DNA from: CTSoil-075 sp042610375
GTDB lineage: Bacteria; Bacillota; Negativicutes; DSM-13327
Direction: 5' to 3'
Assembly (NCBI RefSeq): GCF_042610375.1
Contig: NZ_JBGJZL010000013.1
Location: 39,395 to 103,394 of the forward strand
Length of the DNA stretch: 64,000 nucleotides
In this document: positions 1-9,167 of the stretch, piece after piece
Layout: every line of letters starts with the position of its first letter
Position numbering within the stretch: position 1 is the first letter of the stretch
The notes under the pieces: model-generated
What the model was told of the DNA's origin: nothing
Databases searched by the model: none
The model's input: the letters and a program-made list of their open reading frames with translations, nothing else
Made by a program: the position numbers and the translations under genes

Positions 1-377
1 CCAACTTTATATTGGGCTTGTTTTAGATCTCCAGTGACAAGATAACGATGAATTTCATTCCCTGCTTTTGCTAAGCTATCAGGTGCAATGGTGAAACTTA
101 GTAGGATGGCTCCCCCTATAAATTGGGCCCAGGGGTGGATCATTCCTAATAAATTCATGATCCACCATGAAGTACCATATGTTATCCCGAGGACCAAAAC
201 GACAAGAACTCCACCTGTTACGTTTTTTAATAAAGACGAATGTTGTAGTTTTAACAATTTTCTTTCAAAAAATGCAATCAAATTACCAATCATCACAACA
301 GGATGCAGACTCGAACGAGGATCACCGACTAACCGATCAATAATAACAGCCAGTAGTGGTAGATAAGCCTCCACCAC
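1..377 (-). CDS. cbiB: Adenosylcobinamide-phosphate synthase CbiB (N-terminal part)
   Basis: Integral membrane enzyme that attaches the aminopropanol arm to cobyric acid, giving adenosylcobinamide (phosphate). The reading frame starts at a GTG (375-377) that overlaps the cbiP stop by one base, with GGAGGG just upstream; a second GTG at 372-374 is equally possible. The first 125 residues are in the window and carry the family signature D-R-L-x-G-D-P near residue 15, followed by H-P-V-V-M-I-G, then hydrophobic segments. The gene runs off the left edge. It is the last visible gene of the cobalamin operon, translationally coupled to cbiP. The start codon is inferred from spacing. Confidence 0.88.
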   Translation of the reverse strand, partial: MVEAYLPLLAVIIDRLVGDPRSSLHPVVMIGNLIAFFERKLLKLQHSSLLKNVTGGVLVVLVLGITYGTSWWIMNLLGMIHPWAQFIGGAILLSFTIAPDSLAKAGNEIHRYLVTGDLKQAQYKV

Positions 378-1897
378 TATTTTCCCTCCAACATTTGATA
401 GACTAAATCCATATTGAGGCTGCTTCTAACAGTATCAGCTAATCGGTTATAACTATTTTGTTTACGTGTATAGGTATCATTGATTTCTGTAATCGGTGCT
501 AAGCCTTTGGCGACTCGCAGGGCATTTAGTAAGTCACGACGATATACATCATTATCAAAAATTCCATGAATGTAGGTCCCCATCACTCGTCCATCAGCAC
601 GTACTACACCATCAGCTGAAGAAATTTCTTGTCCTGAACGACTAGTAATGGTGAAAGCATGCTGAACTGGGCTCAAAAAGTCCGTCCGTCCCATATGTAT
701 TTCGTAGCCAGTCAGATTATCACAAGTTGTCTCAAGTCCGAGGAAACCATTATGGCTACACTGAGCCGTAACTTGGTGAGTCACTTTATCAGCAGCAAAG
801 GTGGTTTCAATATCAAGTAAACCCATCCCTTTGATCGTATCAAGATCAGATTCAGTATGCTCAGGATCATAGATTTGTTGACCAAGCATTTGATAACCGC
901 CACAAATACCAATCAGAGGCGTACCTTGATTGACCAATTTAATAATTTCGTCCTCATACCCCTGGGTGCGTAAATAGGATAAATCTTCAATCGTATTTTT
1001 ACTGCCCGGCAATATGATTAAATCAGGATTGCCAATAGGCTCGCCTGGACGGATATAACGAACGCTGGCATCAATTTCAGTCGTAAACGCATCAAAATCC
1101 GTAAAATTCGAGATCTTCGGTGTTCGCATGACCGCAATATCTAATTCTTTTATTTGATTACTCTGCTTATCATCAAGAGAAACAGAATCTTCATCGTCAA
1201 TCCCGAGTTGATCAAGATGAGGTACTACACCAACGACAGGTTTACCTGTTTTTGCTTCCAAAAAGTCTAAGGCTGGTTTTAATAAATCAATATCACCACG
1301 GAATTTGTTAATGATAATACCTTTTACTAATGCTCGTTCATCTGGTTCTAGTAATTCTAAAGTACCTACAACAGATGCTAATGCACCGCCACGATCAATA
1401 TCTGCAATTAATAGTACAGGAGCTGTTAACATTTTGGCAATGCGCATATTGACAATATCATTCGCCTTTAAATTAACTTCAGCTGGACTGCCTGCTCCTT
1501 CAATTACAATGGTGTCAAATTCGGATCCTAGTTTATCCAAACATTCTTTAATAACGCCGAGTGCTTTTAGACTGTACCCAGTATGATATTCTTTGGCTGA
1601 CATATTGCCAATGGGTTTCCCCATTAAAACCACTTGTGAACACGAATTTCCCGTGGGTTTTAACAGTACTGGATTCATTTCGACAAAAGGTTCAAGACCA
1701 GCAGCTTCAGCTTGGGCTACTTGCGCTCGTCCCATTTCTCCACCTGTTTTCGTGACATAAGAATTAAGGGCCATATTTTGCGCTTTAAAGGGTACAACTT
1801 TTTGCCCATCTTGCAAAAAAATACGACACAAAGCCGTTGTCAGTATACTTTTCCCTACATGTGAGCTTGTCCCTTGGAGCATAATCGTTTGAGCCAT
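377..1897 (-). CDS. cbiP: Cobyric acid synthase CbiP/CobQ
   Basis: Glutamine-dependent amidase that converts (adenosyl)cobyrinic acid a,c-diamide to cobyric acid by four amidations. The 506-residue length is normal. The N-terminal dethiobiotin-synthetase-like ATPase has the P-loop GTSSHVGKS at residues 9-17; the C-terminal type 1 glutamine amidotransferase has the nucleophile in GICGGYQ (Cys332) and the histidine in YIHGIF (about 444). It lies 7 bp after cobU and overlaps cbiB. A GGGAGGTG site sits about 10 bp before the ATG. Start and function are secure. Confidence 0.97.
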   Translation of the reverse strand: MAQTIMLQGTSSHVGKSILTTALCRIFLQDGQKVVPFKAQNMALNSYVTKTGGEMGRAQVAQAEAAGLEPFVEMNPVLLKPTGNSCSQVVLMGKPIGNMSAKEYHTGYSLKALGVIKECLDKLGSEFDTIVIEGAGSPAEVNLKANDIVNMRIAKMLTAPVLLIADIDRGGALASVVGTLELLEPDERALVKGIIINKFRGDIDLLKPALDFLEAKTGKPVVGVVPHLDQLGIDDEDSVSLDDKQSNQIKELDIAVMRTPKISNFTDFDAFTTEIDASVRYIRPGEPIGNPDLIILPGSKNTIEDLSYLRTQGYEDEIIKLVNQGTPLIGICGGYQMLGQQIYDPEHTESDLDTIKGMGLLDIETTFAADKVTHQVTAQCSHNGFLGLETTCDNLTGYEIHMGRTDFLSPVQHAFTITSRSGQEISSADGVVRADGRVMGTYIHGIFDNDVYRRDLLNALRVAKGLAPITEINDTYTRKQNSYNRLADTVRSSLNMDLVYQMLEGK

Positions 1898-1904
1898 ACG
1901 ACTA

Positions 1905-2477
1905 CTACACCTCCCTATTAAAATTGACTGCTATTTTTTTCAGTTCTACAGTTAACCCACTCACGACCAAATAAACTTCATCCGCCACGGCTGCCACCTT
2001 TTGATTAGCAGATCCAGAGAGATCACGGTACTGGCGCGCCAAGGCATTACTCGGCACGATTCCCATACCCACCTCGTTCGTTACAAAGATCACTGTGGTC
2101 TTCGTTTTTTGGGCACTCATGATGAGTTTATCAATTTGTTCTATCATATATTGGTATTTGTCTTCAGGCTCCTGAGAACCATTGGGATCCAATAGTAAAT
2201 TACTTGTATATAGAGTCAAACAATCGAATAAAATAACCTTTGACCCTTGAGCGGCTTGTTCGATTGCCAAATGAGCATCATAAGGTGCTTCAAAAGTTTG
2301 CCATTGATCGGCACGGCGCTGACGATGAAGAGCAACACGTGACTCCATTTCTTGGTCGTAAATTTGAGCTGTGGCAATATAAGCTAAGGGGCCACCTTGT
2401 GAAATCGCATATTGTTCAGCCGCCAAACTTTTTCCGCTTCTAGCTCCACCTGTGAATAGGATGATTTTTCCCTTCAT
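1905..2477 (-). CDS. cobU: Adenosylcobinamide kinase / guanylyltransferase CobU
   Basis: Bifunctional enzyme of the nucleotide-loop branch: it phosphorylates adenosylcobinamide and then transfers GMP from GTP. The protein has 190 residues, as usual. The N-terminal P-loop TGGARSGKS (about 9-17) is followed by the family block around residues 80-90 (LFDCLTLY) and by TNEVGMGIVP near 133-142. It starts 2 bp after the cbiA stop, so it is probably translated from the same messenger. Neighbours on both sides are cobalamin genes, which agrees with the call. Confidence 0.96.
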   Translation of the reverse strand: MKGKIILFTGGARSGKSLAAEQYAISQGGPLAYIATAQIYDQEMESRVALHRQRRADQWQTFEAPYDAHLAIEQAAQGSKVILFDCLTLYTSNLLLDPNGSQEPEDKYQYMIEQIDKLIMSAQKTKTTVIFVTNEVGMGIVPSNALARQYRDLSGSANQKVAAVADEVYLVVSGLTVELKKIAVNFNREV

Positions 2478-2479
2478 GG

Positions 2480-3883
2480 TTATTCTTCTCCTCTAGGTAC
2501 TTCTAGTGCCTTTGAGTTAAACTCGTTACATTTTGTAATGAAATGACTTGCCGCTTGCTCATGACCTGTAAAATGCATATGTAAATAAGATGCAAGTACA
2601 TTTCCATGAGCATATCCTCCTGGATAAACAGCACCTGTACGGGTTTTCTTAAATTCAAAAGCCCATGGAAATGCCCCTAAACTCTCATCAATATCCATGA
2701 GAGAAAAATGAAACTCATGACCACGCATGGAATGACCAGCCTCACATAATACATTATCCTTAAGAGCTGTCGCTTCCACATAGCCTACCGTTTGCAGCTT
2801 AGATTGCATACTGCAAATCGCCGGAATGGCACCGACCATCTCATAGTGCTGTCCATCAAAATCCACAATTTTCTGCGTCAAATACATAAAGCCACCACAC
2901 TCAGCATAGATGGGCATGCCATTCTTGCAAGCTTCATAAATTGATTGGCGCATAGTGATATTACTAGAAAGTTCACGGACAAACATTTCAGGGAAACCGC
3001 CACCAAATAATAAACCATCAACCTTAGGTAACTGCTTATCATTCAAAGGACTAAAGGGTACAATCTCTGCTCCCATACTTTTTAACACGTCAAGGCTTTC
3101 TGGATAATAAAAAGAAAAGGCTTCATCTTGAGCGACACCAATTCGTACAATGGGTGACTGGTGTATCACATCCTGATTCTCTCTGATCGAAGGTAATTCA
3201 GGAGCGTTATTAGCAATGGAAATGATTTGCTCAAGATCCACTTGCGCAGAAATTTGTGCGCATAATTCAGCAATCCGATCAGAAGCATTATGTTCCGTGA
3301 CAGGCGTTAATCCAAGATGTCGTTCTGGCATACTAATGCCTTCATTTCGATAAATAGAACCAAGTACAGGAATGTTGATGCGCTCTAAAGCATCACTAAC
3401 CATTTTTTGATGTGAAGGGGAACCTAATCGATTCACAATCACTCCAACGACATTCACATCTTGATCATACATCTTATATCCTAGAGCAATCGCAGCTGCA
3501 CTTTCACCCATGGATTTAGCATCAATCACGAGTACTACAGGCGCTTTGAGCAGTTTTGCAATGGTTGCTGTACTACTTACACCTTGACGGCCCCCATCAT
3601 AAAGACCCATGACCCCTTCAACAATGACGAGATCATTATCAGCCGCTGTTTTAGTAAAAATAGGAACTACTTTATCCGTTGGTACTAACCATGTATCTAA
3701 ATTATGAGCAACTTTGCCACTCGCCAATTGATGATAACCTGGGTCAATATAATCAGGCCCTACCTTATAGGATTGGACATTGAGTCCTTGCTGTTTAAGC
3801 GCAGCTAATAATCCTGTCACAATTGTCGTTTTACCGACACCACTATGGGTACCTGCAATAATAATCCTTGGTATCTTTGCCAT
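2480..3883 (-). CDS. cbiA: Cobyrinate a,c-diamide synthase CbiA
   Basis: Glutamine- and ATP-dependent amidation of the a and c side chains of cobyrinic acid, the first amidation step. The 467-residue protein has an N-terminal P-loop GTHSGVGKT (11-19), the switch region VEGVMGLYDG (about 88-97), and a C-terminal glutaminase domain with AECGGFMY (Cys329) and the histidines of YLHMHF near 433-435. A GGCGGTG site precedes the ATG. It is separated from cbiC by 135 bp holding a hairpin, so a partial break in the operon is possible there. Confidence 0.97.
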   Translation of the reverse strand: MAKIPRIIIAGTHSGVGKTTIVTGLLAALKQQGLNVQSYKVGPDYIDPGYHQLASGKVAHNLDTWLVPTDKVVPIFTKTAADNDLVIVEGVMGLYDGGRQGVSSTATIAKLLKAPVVLVIDAKSMGESAAAIALGYKMYDQDVNVVGVIVNRLGSPSHQKMVSDALERINIPVLGSIYRNEGISMPERHLGLTPVTEHNASDRIAELCAQISAQVDLEQIISIANNAPELPSIRENQDVIHQSPIVRIGVAQDEAFSFYYPESLDVLKSMGAEIVPFSPLNDKQLPKVDGLLFGGGFPEMFVRELSSNITMRQSIYEACKNGMPIYAECGGFMYLTQKIVDFDGQHYEMVGAIPAICSMQSKLQTVGYVEATALKDNVLCEAGHSMRGHEFHFSLMDIDESLGAFPWAFEFKKTRTGAVYPGGYAHGNVLASYLHMHFTGHEQAASHFITKCNEFNSKALEVPRGEE

Positions 3884-3925
3884 AATTCACCGCCCTCTTT
3901 CATACTCTATACCTTATCTGACATG

Positions 3926-3964
3926 AAAGAGGCAGCAACAGCTCACCTGTATAGCCGCCTCTTT
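3926..3964. other. Hairpin between cbiC and cbiA
   Basis: An 8-bp inverted repeat AAAGAGGC/GCCTCTTT encloses a 23-base loop region in the only sizeable gap inside the cobalamin operon. The T-run lies on the plus-strand side, so in the direction of the operon it is a poor terminator; it could be an RNA processing or stabilising structure. Function is not known. Confidence 0.4.
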
Positions 3965-4018
3965 TTAAAAATGACTTCACTATAACATCGTTAACATTGA
4001 TGATTCACGTCATATTGT

Positions 4019-4648
4019 TTACCGTTTATGCATATAAAGCAGTGCATTGGTAGTCGCAGCAGCAATCGGGCTGCCACCTTTATTCCCACGAACAGTGATA
4101 TAAGGTACTGGAGACGTTTCAGCTAAGAAATCCTTTGATTCGGCCGCACCAACAAAACCTACAGGTACGCCAATAATCAACGCTGGACGTATATTAGTTT
4201 CTTTCATCATATTCAGCACTTCAAACAAAGCTGTAGGTGCATTGCCAATGGCGACAATGGAACCATGGAGTTTTTCGCCAAAGGTACGCATGGCGACCAT
4301 AGAGCGGGTAATGCCAAGTTCTTTAGCTGTTGCAGCGACCTCTGCATCGCCAATCAAACAATGGACCGTGCCGCCATTTTCAGCTAAACGAGTTTTATTA
4401 ATACCCGTACGAACCATCTCGACATCACAGAAAATATCACAACCAGCAGCGAGGGCTGCGCATCCTGCGGCAATCGCTTCGGGATGAATTTCAATGACTT
4501 TAGAATATTCAGGATCGCCAGCGGCATGAATGATTCTTGAAAATACTTTGGTAGCTTCTGGTGATAAATTAAGACTTGCTAAATAAGGAGCAATAATCTC
4601 CATACTACGCTCTTCAATGACCATAGGTTCAGTAATGTATTTCATCAT
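4019..4648 (-). CDS. cbiC: Cobalt-precorrin-8 methylmutase CbiC
   Basis: Moves the methyl group from C11 to C12 to give cobyrinic acid. The protein has 209 residues, normal for CbiC/CobH. The catalytic histidine is in RIIHAAGDPEY near residue 41; C-terminal blocks IIGVPVGFVGAAESK and the glycine-rich RGNKGGSPIAAA are typical. Its ATG overlaps the cbiJ stop by four bases, showing translational coupling. It is followed by a 135-bp gap before cbiA. Confidence 0.97.
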   Translation of the reverse strand: MMKYITEPMVIEERSMEIIAPYLASLNLSPEATKVFSRIIHAAGDPEYSKVIEIHPEAIAAGCAALAAGCDIFCDVEMVRTGINKTRLAENGGTVHCLIGDAEVAATAKELGITRSMVAMRTFGEKLHGSIVAIGNAPTALFEVLNMMKETNIRPALIIGVPVGFVGAAESKDFLAETSPVPYITVRGNKGGSPIAAATTNALLYMHKR

Positions 4649-5406
4649 TGGGCCTCCTTAATAAATTTGATTACATCTTCAATTGCATAGACAATTTTCC
4701 TATAGTGAATGGTCGGTCGATCAATGACGACAAGGGGGAGGCCAAGGGCCATAGCAGCTGTTATTTTTGTATCACTGCCGCCCACTTGACCACTGTTTTT
4801 AGTGACAATTACATCCGCTTCGTATTCTTTAAATAAAGCCATATTCAGTTCATGGGAGAAGGGACCTTGTATGGCGATAATATCTTTTGGTGAAAAACCA
4901 AGATCAATACACTCCGTTAATACACTGGGTTCAGGCAGTACACGGGCAATGATGCGATGATGTGCTAAACAGGCTGCATCCTTAAATAGTTTCAGATGGC
5001 GACTGCCTGTCGTGAGAAAAATACTTTTCCCTAAGACGGCCACTTTTTCGATTGCCTGCTGATAATCAGTGACTACATGCAAGCCTTCATATGATGGCAT
5101 AGCAGCCCGAGGCCGTTCATAACGAATATATTGAGTTCCTGTTTTTTCGCACGCTAGCATCCCATTTTGAGAAACATTTACAGCATAAGGATGACTTGCA
5201 TCCACCATGATTTCAATCCCATTGCGAGTGATCAATTCGGCAAGACCATGTTCATCCAAAGGTCCTGTGTGAACACAAACATTTTCAAGCTGAATTAATT
5301 CTCCCCCATACTGGCTAAAGGCAGAGGCCATCACCTGGTAACCGGCCTTAGCTAATAAGGCGATTAAATCCCGCCCGTCTTTCGTCCCAGCCAGTACTAA
5401 AATCAT
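4645..5406 (-). CDS. cbiJ: Cobalt-precorrin-6A reductase CbiJ
   Basis: NAD(P)H-dependent reduction of the cobalt-precorrin-6A macrocycle. The 253-residue protein starts MILVLAGTKDGRDL, the typical N-terminal strand and turn of CbiJ/CobK, with DASHPYAVN near residue 70 and VTKNSGQVGG near 200, which are family signatures. It overlaps both neighbours by four bases. The assignment rests on these motifs and on the unbroken run of cbi genes. Confidence 0.94.
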   Translation of the reverse strand: MILVLAGTKDGRDLIALLAKAGYQVMASAFSQYGGELIQLENVCVHTGPLDEHGLAELITRNGIEIMVDASHPYAVNVSQNGMLACEKTGTQYIRYERPRAAMPSYEGLHVVTDYQQAIEKVAVLGKSIFLTTGSRHLKLFKDAACLAHHRIIARVLPEPSVLTECIDLGFSPKDIIAIQGPFSHELNMALFKEYEADVIVTKNSGQVGGSDTKITAAMALGLPLVVIDRPTIHYRKIVYAIEDVIKFIKEAQ

Positions 5407-6227
5407 ACTTTATAACCGCGAGGGGTAATCATCCGGCCTTCTTGGATATACGTTTGGCTATTACCGATAATGACTAAGGAAAACATATCAATAAATTCAT
5501 TGGTAAAGTCATCTAGGTTAGAAAGAGTCATATTTTCCCCTTCTCTTGTGGCATGATGAACGATACCAACTGGAGTAGAAGCTAAGCGATGTTTTAAGGC
5601 AATTTCCCGTACTTCTTGAATTTGGCTAGTACGACGTTTACTTTTTGGATTATAAAGGGCAATGACAAAATCACCAGCAGATGCCATCTCTACGCGTTTT
5701 TTAATCACATCCCATGGAGTTAACAAATCACTGAGACTAATGACCGCAAAGTCATGCATTAAAGGTGCGCCTAAAATAGCCGCTGATGCGCCTACAGCGC
5801 TAATTCCTGGAATGATATTCACTTCAGGACGAATGTCTGCTGGGTACTTCATAGCAAGCTCGAGGACTAACCCCGCCATACCATAAACCCCTGGATCACC
5901 ACTGGAAATAACAGCGACTTTTTTTCCTGCCAAGGCTTCTTCGACTGCCTTTTGGCAACGCTCTACTTCTTGCATCATAGCTGTACCAATCACTGGTTTA
6001 TCCGTTAGTAAGTCTGCGACGAGTTCAATATATGTATTGTAACCCACTACAACATCGGCATTTTTAATGCTTTCTAAGGCTCGTGGCGTCATATCAATTA
6101 AACTGCCTGGTCCGATTCCAATGACTGCGATTTCACCGGGGCAATGGCCACCGTTACATTTTTGTATTTCGTTTTGGGAAGCAGAAGTTTGTTCGTCTGC
6201 CCCATTAAGATTGCTGCTGCTGCACAT
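5403..6227 (-). CDS. cbiH: Cobalt-precorrin-3B C17-methyltransferase CbiH, with N-terminal extension
   Basis: SAM-dependent methylation at C17 with ring contraction. The methyltransferase core begins at GEIAVIGIGPGSL (about residue 31) and keeps VISSGDPGVYGMAG and the C-terminal IIGNSQTYI. Upstream of it is a polar extension with Cys2, Cys24 and Cys29. The ATG at 6225-6227 has AGGAG ten bases upstream, yet lies 130 bp inside the end of cbiG. No ATG exists between it and the core, so this long overlap is probably real rather than a start error. The extension has no known role. Confidence 0.93.
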   Translation of the reverse strand: MCSSSNLNGADEQTSASQNEIQKCNGGHCPGEIAVIGIGPGSLIDMTPRALESIKNADVVVGYNTYIELVADLLTDKPVIGTAMMQEVERCQKAVEEALAGKKVAVISSGDPGVYGMAGLVLELAMKYPADIRPEVNIIPGISAVGASAAILGAPLMHDFAVISLSDLLTPWDVIKKRVEMASAGDFVIALYNPKSKRRTSQIQEVREIALKHRLASTPVGIVHHATREGENMTLSNLDDFTNEFIDMFSLVIIGNSQTYIQEGRMITPRGYKV

Positions 6228-7189
6228 ACATTTCCCACTCCTATTTGTTTTTGTACGAAACTTGATACATCAAGTTGATATTCATCGATACATTGTTGTA
6301 ATTCTTCATTTGAAAAAAAATGGCTAGGTACAGCCAATTGCTCAATAAGAGCTAAAAGGCCAACCTCGTCTTGCTTTACTACGGTGCTACCAATCATGGC
6401 GATATGCGAAGTGGTAGAACCAATGCTCTGACAAGCCGCAGTTACAGCCGCTAAAATATCAGCGACTGGGGTATCTCGTCTACATCCAATCCCTACTGCA
6501 AGAGGTATGGAACGTAAATAAAGATGTGGCTTATTCACCGCAAGGGTTTCATCTGTAACGAGGACTGCGGCATCATAGCGAGCTGTCGTCACGTCCTCTA
6601 TAGTATCCAATCGAATACCAAGTTTTTCAGCAGTTTGTGTATAAAACTCTTGATTAGGTATTCTTTTATCAATAAAAAATCGGACTTGGTCACCGTGAAC
6701 AATGGCACCATTAATTTGTTTTAAAGCTGAAAAAGGCTGAATATCCCGATTTAACTTGACTGCTAACACATCGGCAGCGGGTTTTTTACCAACATCTGTT
6801 GCCGTTGTAATCACAGGTATTGCGCCAATTCGATGTCCAATCATTTCACAAAGCTCATTAGCGCCGCCAATATGTCCTGCCAGCAAACTAATGGCATATT
6901 GCCCTTGTTCATCCATGACGACAACGGCAGGATCAATCCGTTTATCTTGAATATAGGGTGCAATGACGCGCACCACAATTCCTGTCGCCATAATAAAAAT
7001 AAATCCTTCATAACGAGAAAAGCTCTTAGAAATCAGTGTACTCAGTGAGTCATAAGAGGCATGACCTAAGGGATTGCGTCCCTCTTTTGCAAATAGTTCG
7101 ATTTGATGACCTACTAGTCTCAGTTGGTCTGCTAACTGATTTGCCAGTTTTGCGCCTTGATTTGTCACTGAAATTACAGCGAGTTTCAT
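6098..7189 (-). CDS. cbiG: Cobalt-precorrin-5A hydrolase CbiG
   Basis: Opens the delta-lactone of cobalt-precorrin-5A with loss of acetaldehyde, a step specific to the anaerobic pathway. The protein has 363 residues. The N-terminal domain contains FIMATGIVVRVIAPYI (about 66-81) and SLLAGHIGGANEL; the C-terminal domain has GIGCRRDTP and ends with a typical PKTKYKNVTVAIAPVK tail. It overlaps cbiF by four bases and the cbiH start by 130 bp. The function is secure from these blocks. Confidence 0.96.
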   Translation of the reverse strand: MKLAVISVTNQGAKLANQLADQLRLVGHQIELFAKEGRNPLGHASYDSLSTLISKSFSRYEGFIFIMATGIVVRVIAPYIQDKRIDPAVVVMDEQGQYAISLLAGHIGGANELCEMIGHRIGAIPVITTATDVGKKPAADVLAVKLNRDIQPFSALKQINGAIVHGDQVRFFIDKRIPNQEFYTQTAEKLGIRLDTIEDVTTARYDAAVLVTDETLAVNKPHLYLRSIPLAVGIGCRRDTPVADILAAVTAACQSIGSTTSHIAMIGSTVVKQDEVGLLALIEQLAVPSHFFSNEELQQCIDEYQLDVSSFVQKQIGVGNVCAAAAILMGQTNKLLLPKTKYKNVTVAIAPVKSQSLESDQAV

Positions 7190-7944
7190 TTGCTTGCTTC
7201 TCGGTACATATGAGTAAATTCAGGGGCATAAAGACGAGATAAAGCATAGTCGCTATCTAAACAACGTCCCACCACAATCATGGCCGTACGATCGATTTTT
7301 GCATCGGTTACAATCGCCGCAATCGTTTCAATGGTTCCACGGAATATTTTTTGTTCAGGCCAAGATGCTTTTTGTACAATCGCAACAGGGGTATCTGGCG
7401 TATAACCACCATCAATGAGTTCATTCATGACATTTTGAATCATATGAACGCTCAGGAAAATACACATGGTTGCATTGTGACTGGCAAGTAACGCCAATTT
7501 TTCTTTTTCAGGAACAGGCGTACGCCCTTCAAGACGTGTAATAATGACAGTTTGCGAAACATCAGGCAAAGTATATTCACATTTTAATGCCGCTGCTGTA
7601 GCCAAAAATGAGCTAACACCTGGTACAACATCGTATGTGATTTTCTTTTTCTCAAGAGCATCCATTTGTTCTTGAATAGCGCCATAAATACTAGGGTCTC
7701 CAGTATGAAGACGCACAACTTTTTTGCCGACGGCGACAGCCTTTTCCATCGTTTCAATGACCTCATCAAGGGTCATGGAAGCGCTATTATAAATGGCCGC
7801 TCCTTGTTTGGCTAACGCTAACAGGGCAGGGTTTACAAGAGAACCTGCATAAATAATGACATCAGCCTCGCCTACCAAACGTTGTCCTTTTACAGTAATC
7901 AGTTCAACATCCCCAGGACCGGCACCTACGAAAGATATATCCAT
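7186..7944 (-). CDS. cbiF: Cobalt-precorrin-4 C11-methyltransferase CbiF
   Basis: SAM-dependent methyltransferase adding the C11 methyl. The 252-residue protein starts MDISFVGAGPGDVELITVKG, the tetrapyrrole-methylase glycine loop with the CbiF/CobM pattern, and has RLHTGDPSIYGA near residue 80. The RBS is GGAGG seven bases before the ATG. An 18-bp gap follows cbiT; the stop overlaps the cbiG start. Confidence 0.97.
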   Translation of the reverse strand: MDISFVGAGPGDVELITVKGQRLVGEADVIIYAGSLVNPALLALAKQGAAIYNSASMTLDEVIETMEKAVAVGKKVVRLHTGDPSIYGAIQEQMDALEKKKITYDVVPGVSSFLATAAALKCEYTLPDVSQTVIITRLEGRTPVPEKEKLALLASHNATMCIFLSVHMIQNVMNELIDGGYTPDTPVAIVQKASWPEQKIFRGTIETIAAIVTDAKIDRTAMIVVGRCLDSDYALSRLYAPEFTHMYREASK

Positions 7945-7962
7945 GAAAAAACCTCCTCATTT

Positions 7963-8544
7963 CTACGCTTTTTTTGTACATGTAATAATATAAATAGGAT
8001 TTAAAGCTTGTAGCATATTGCTTGTCTTAATTTGCTTAATTCGTGAAATCTGGGCACTAAAGGCTTCAACAGTAAACTCAGGTTTTTCTTGCATGATATG
8101 CAAAGCTTCATACAACGTTTCTATGGTAATAGCCGTAATGACCAGCCTACCTTGTGACCTAAGTAACTGATCACTTTGATTTAAAATTTCAGTTAAGTGT
8201 CCACCACTGCCACCAATAAAAATGACATCACTCATGGGTAAACCCTCAAGTGCTTCTGGTGCACTGCCTAAAATAGCTTCTACATTCTCTGCGCCAAATT
8301 TAGTCCCATTGGCACGAATGAGCTCAATGCCTTCTGCATGCCGTTCAATGGCATACACTCGGCCTTTAGGAGCTTGCAGAGCAGCTTCAATGGATAAAGA
8401 TCCAGTACCTGCCCCAATATCGATAATCACATCAGTCGGACGGATCTTAGCTTTTGCTAAGACTAAAATTCGGATCTCTTGTTTAGTCATGGGAATCTCA
8501 CCACGGATAAACTCATCATCATTAATTCCCAGGAAATAGGTCAT
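7963..8544 (-). CDS. cbiT: Cobalt-precorrin-6B C15-methyltransferase (decarboxylating) CbiT
   Basis: Methylates C15 and decarboxylates the C12 acetate. It is a class I SAM methyltransferase with DIGAGTGSLSIEAAL near residues 43-57 and VIFIGGSGGHL near 107. The frame is open for seven more codons, but the ATG at 8542-8544 is preferred because it forms an ATGA overlap with the cbiE stop and gives the usual N terminus (MTYFLGINDDEF). CbiE and CbiT are separate here; in aerobic organisms they are fused as CobL. Confidence 0.96.
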   Translation of the reverse strand: MTYFLGINDDEFIRGEIPMTKQEIRILVLAKAKIRPTDVIIDIGAGTGSLSIEAALQAPKGRVYAIERHAEGIELIRANGTKFGAENVEAILGSAPEALEGLPMSDVIFIGGSGGHLTEILNQSDQLLRSQGRLVITAITIETLYEALHIMQEKPEFTVEAFSAQISRIKQIKTSNMLQALNPIYIITCTKKA

Positions 8545-9167
8545 GCCATCACCACCATTACACAATGGGTAAAGCCAGTTATATCTCTCGCTTCACCTAA
8601 AGTTAGTTTTTTATGATTTTCTTCTTCATAGGATAAGCCTTCACCAAGCCACACTTGTCCATCGATTGGCCAACCATGGTCCATAAGCACTTGAGCAATA
8701 TGGCTAGGATTATGCTCATGATCTGTTAAAATACCCAATTTTTTATTCGGTTTATACGCTAGATCTTCATCGCTGGCTTTGCGGCCATGCATGCTAATAA
8801 GGCGTGCATCTTGCCACACCTCAGACATACGGGCAAAAGCCAATTGTACAGAACTGATGCCTGGTATCACCGTGAGTTGTGAGGGTGTAAATTTTGACCG
8901 CAAGGCTACGAGTAAACTATAAAATCCTGGATCACCAGACACCATAACCACAACATCACTCGTCATGAGAGATTCAGCAATAAAAGTCAGTACGCCTTGA
9001 ATATCCCGGTCAATCACTTTTGTTTTGCTATCACTTGGAGCGAAGGCATCAAGGGCTCGCTTACTACCGACTACTACCTGAGCCTGCGCAATCGTACGAC
9101 TTGCAATTGGCAGTATATAGTCAGGTGAACCTGGTCCGATTCCTACTACGATTACTTTATATTCCAT
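8541..9167 (-). CDS. cbiE: Cobalt-precorrin-7 C5-methyltransferase CbiE
   Basis: SAM-dependent methylation at C5. The 208-residue protein has the tetrapyrrole-methylase loop VVGIGPGSPDYI at residues 7-18 and MVSGDPGFYSL near 93, with VIPGISSVQ. Start and stop both overlap the neighbours (cbiD by 16 bp, cbiT by 4 bp). It partners functionally with CbiT, the next gene. Confidence 0.96.
   Translation of the reverse strand: MEYKVIVVGIGPGSPDYILPIASRTIAQAQVVVGSKRALDAFAPSDSKTKVIDRDIQGVLTFIAESLMTSDVVVMVSGDPGFYSLLVALRSKFTPSQLTVIPGISSVQLAFARMSEVWQDARLISMHGRKASDEDLAYKPNKKLGILTDHEHNPSHIAQVLMDHGWPIDGQVWLGEGLSYEEENHKKLTLGEARDITGFTHCVMVVMA

Noticed and set aside
88..366. Plus-strand frame of 92 codons at the left edge
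   Set aside because: It is antisense to the cbiB start, whose minus-strand translation carries clear family motifs. The same holds for the other long plus-strand frames over the cobalamin, pump, lar and pilus genes.
3926..3964. Terminator inside the cobalamin operon
   Set aside because: The T-run is on the plus-strand side, so it would not end the minus-strand transcript; kept only as a hairpin.
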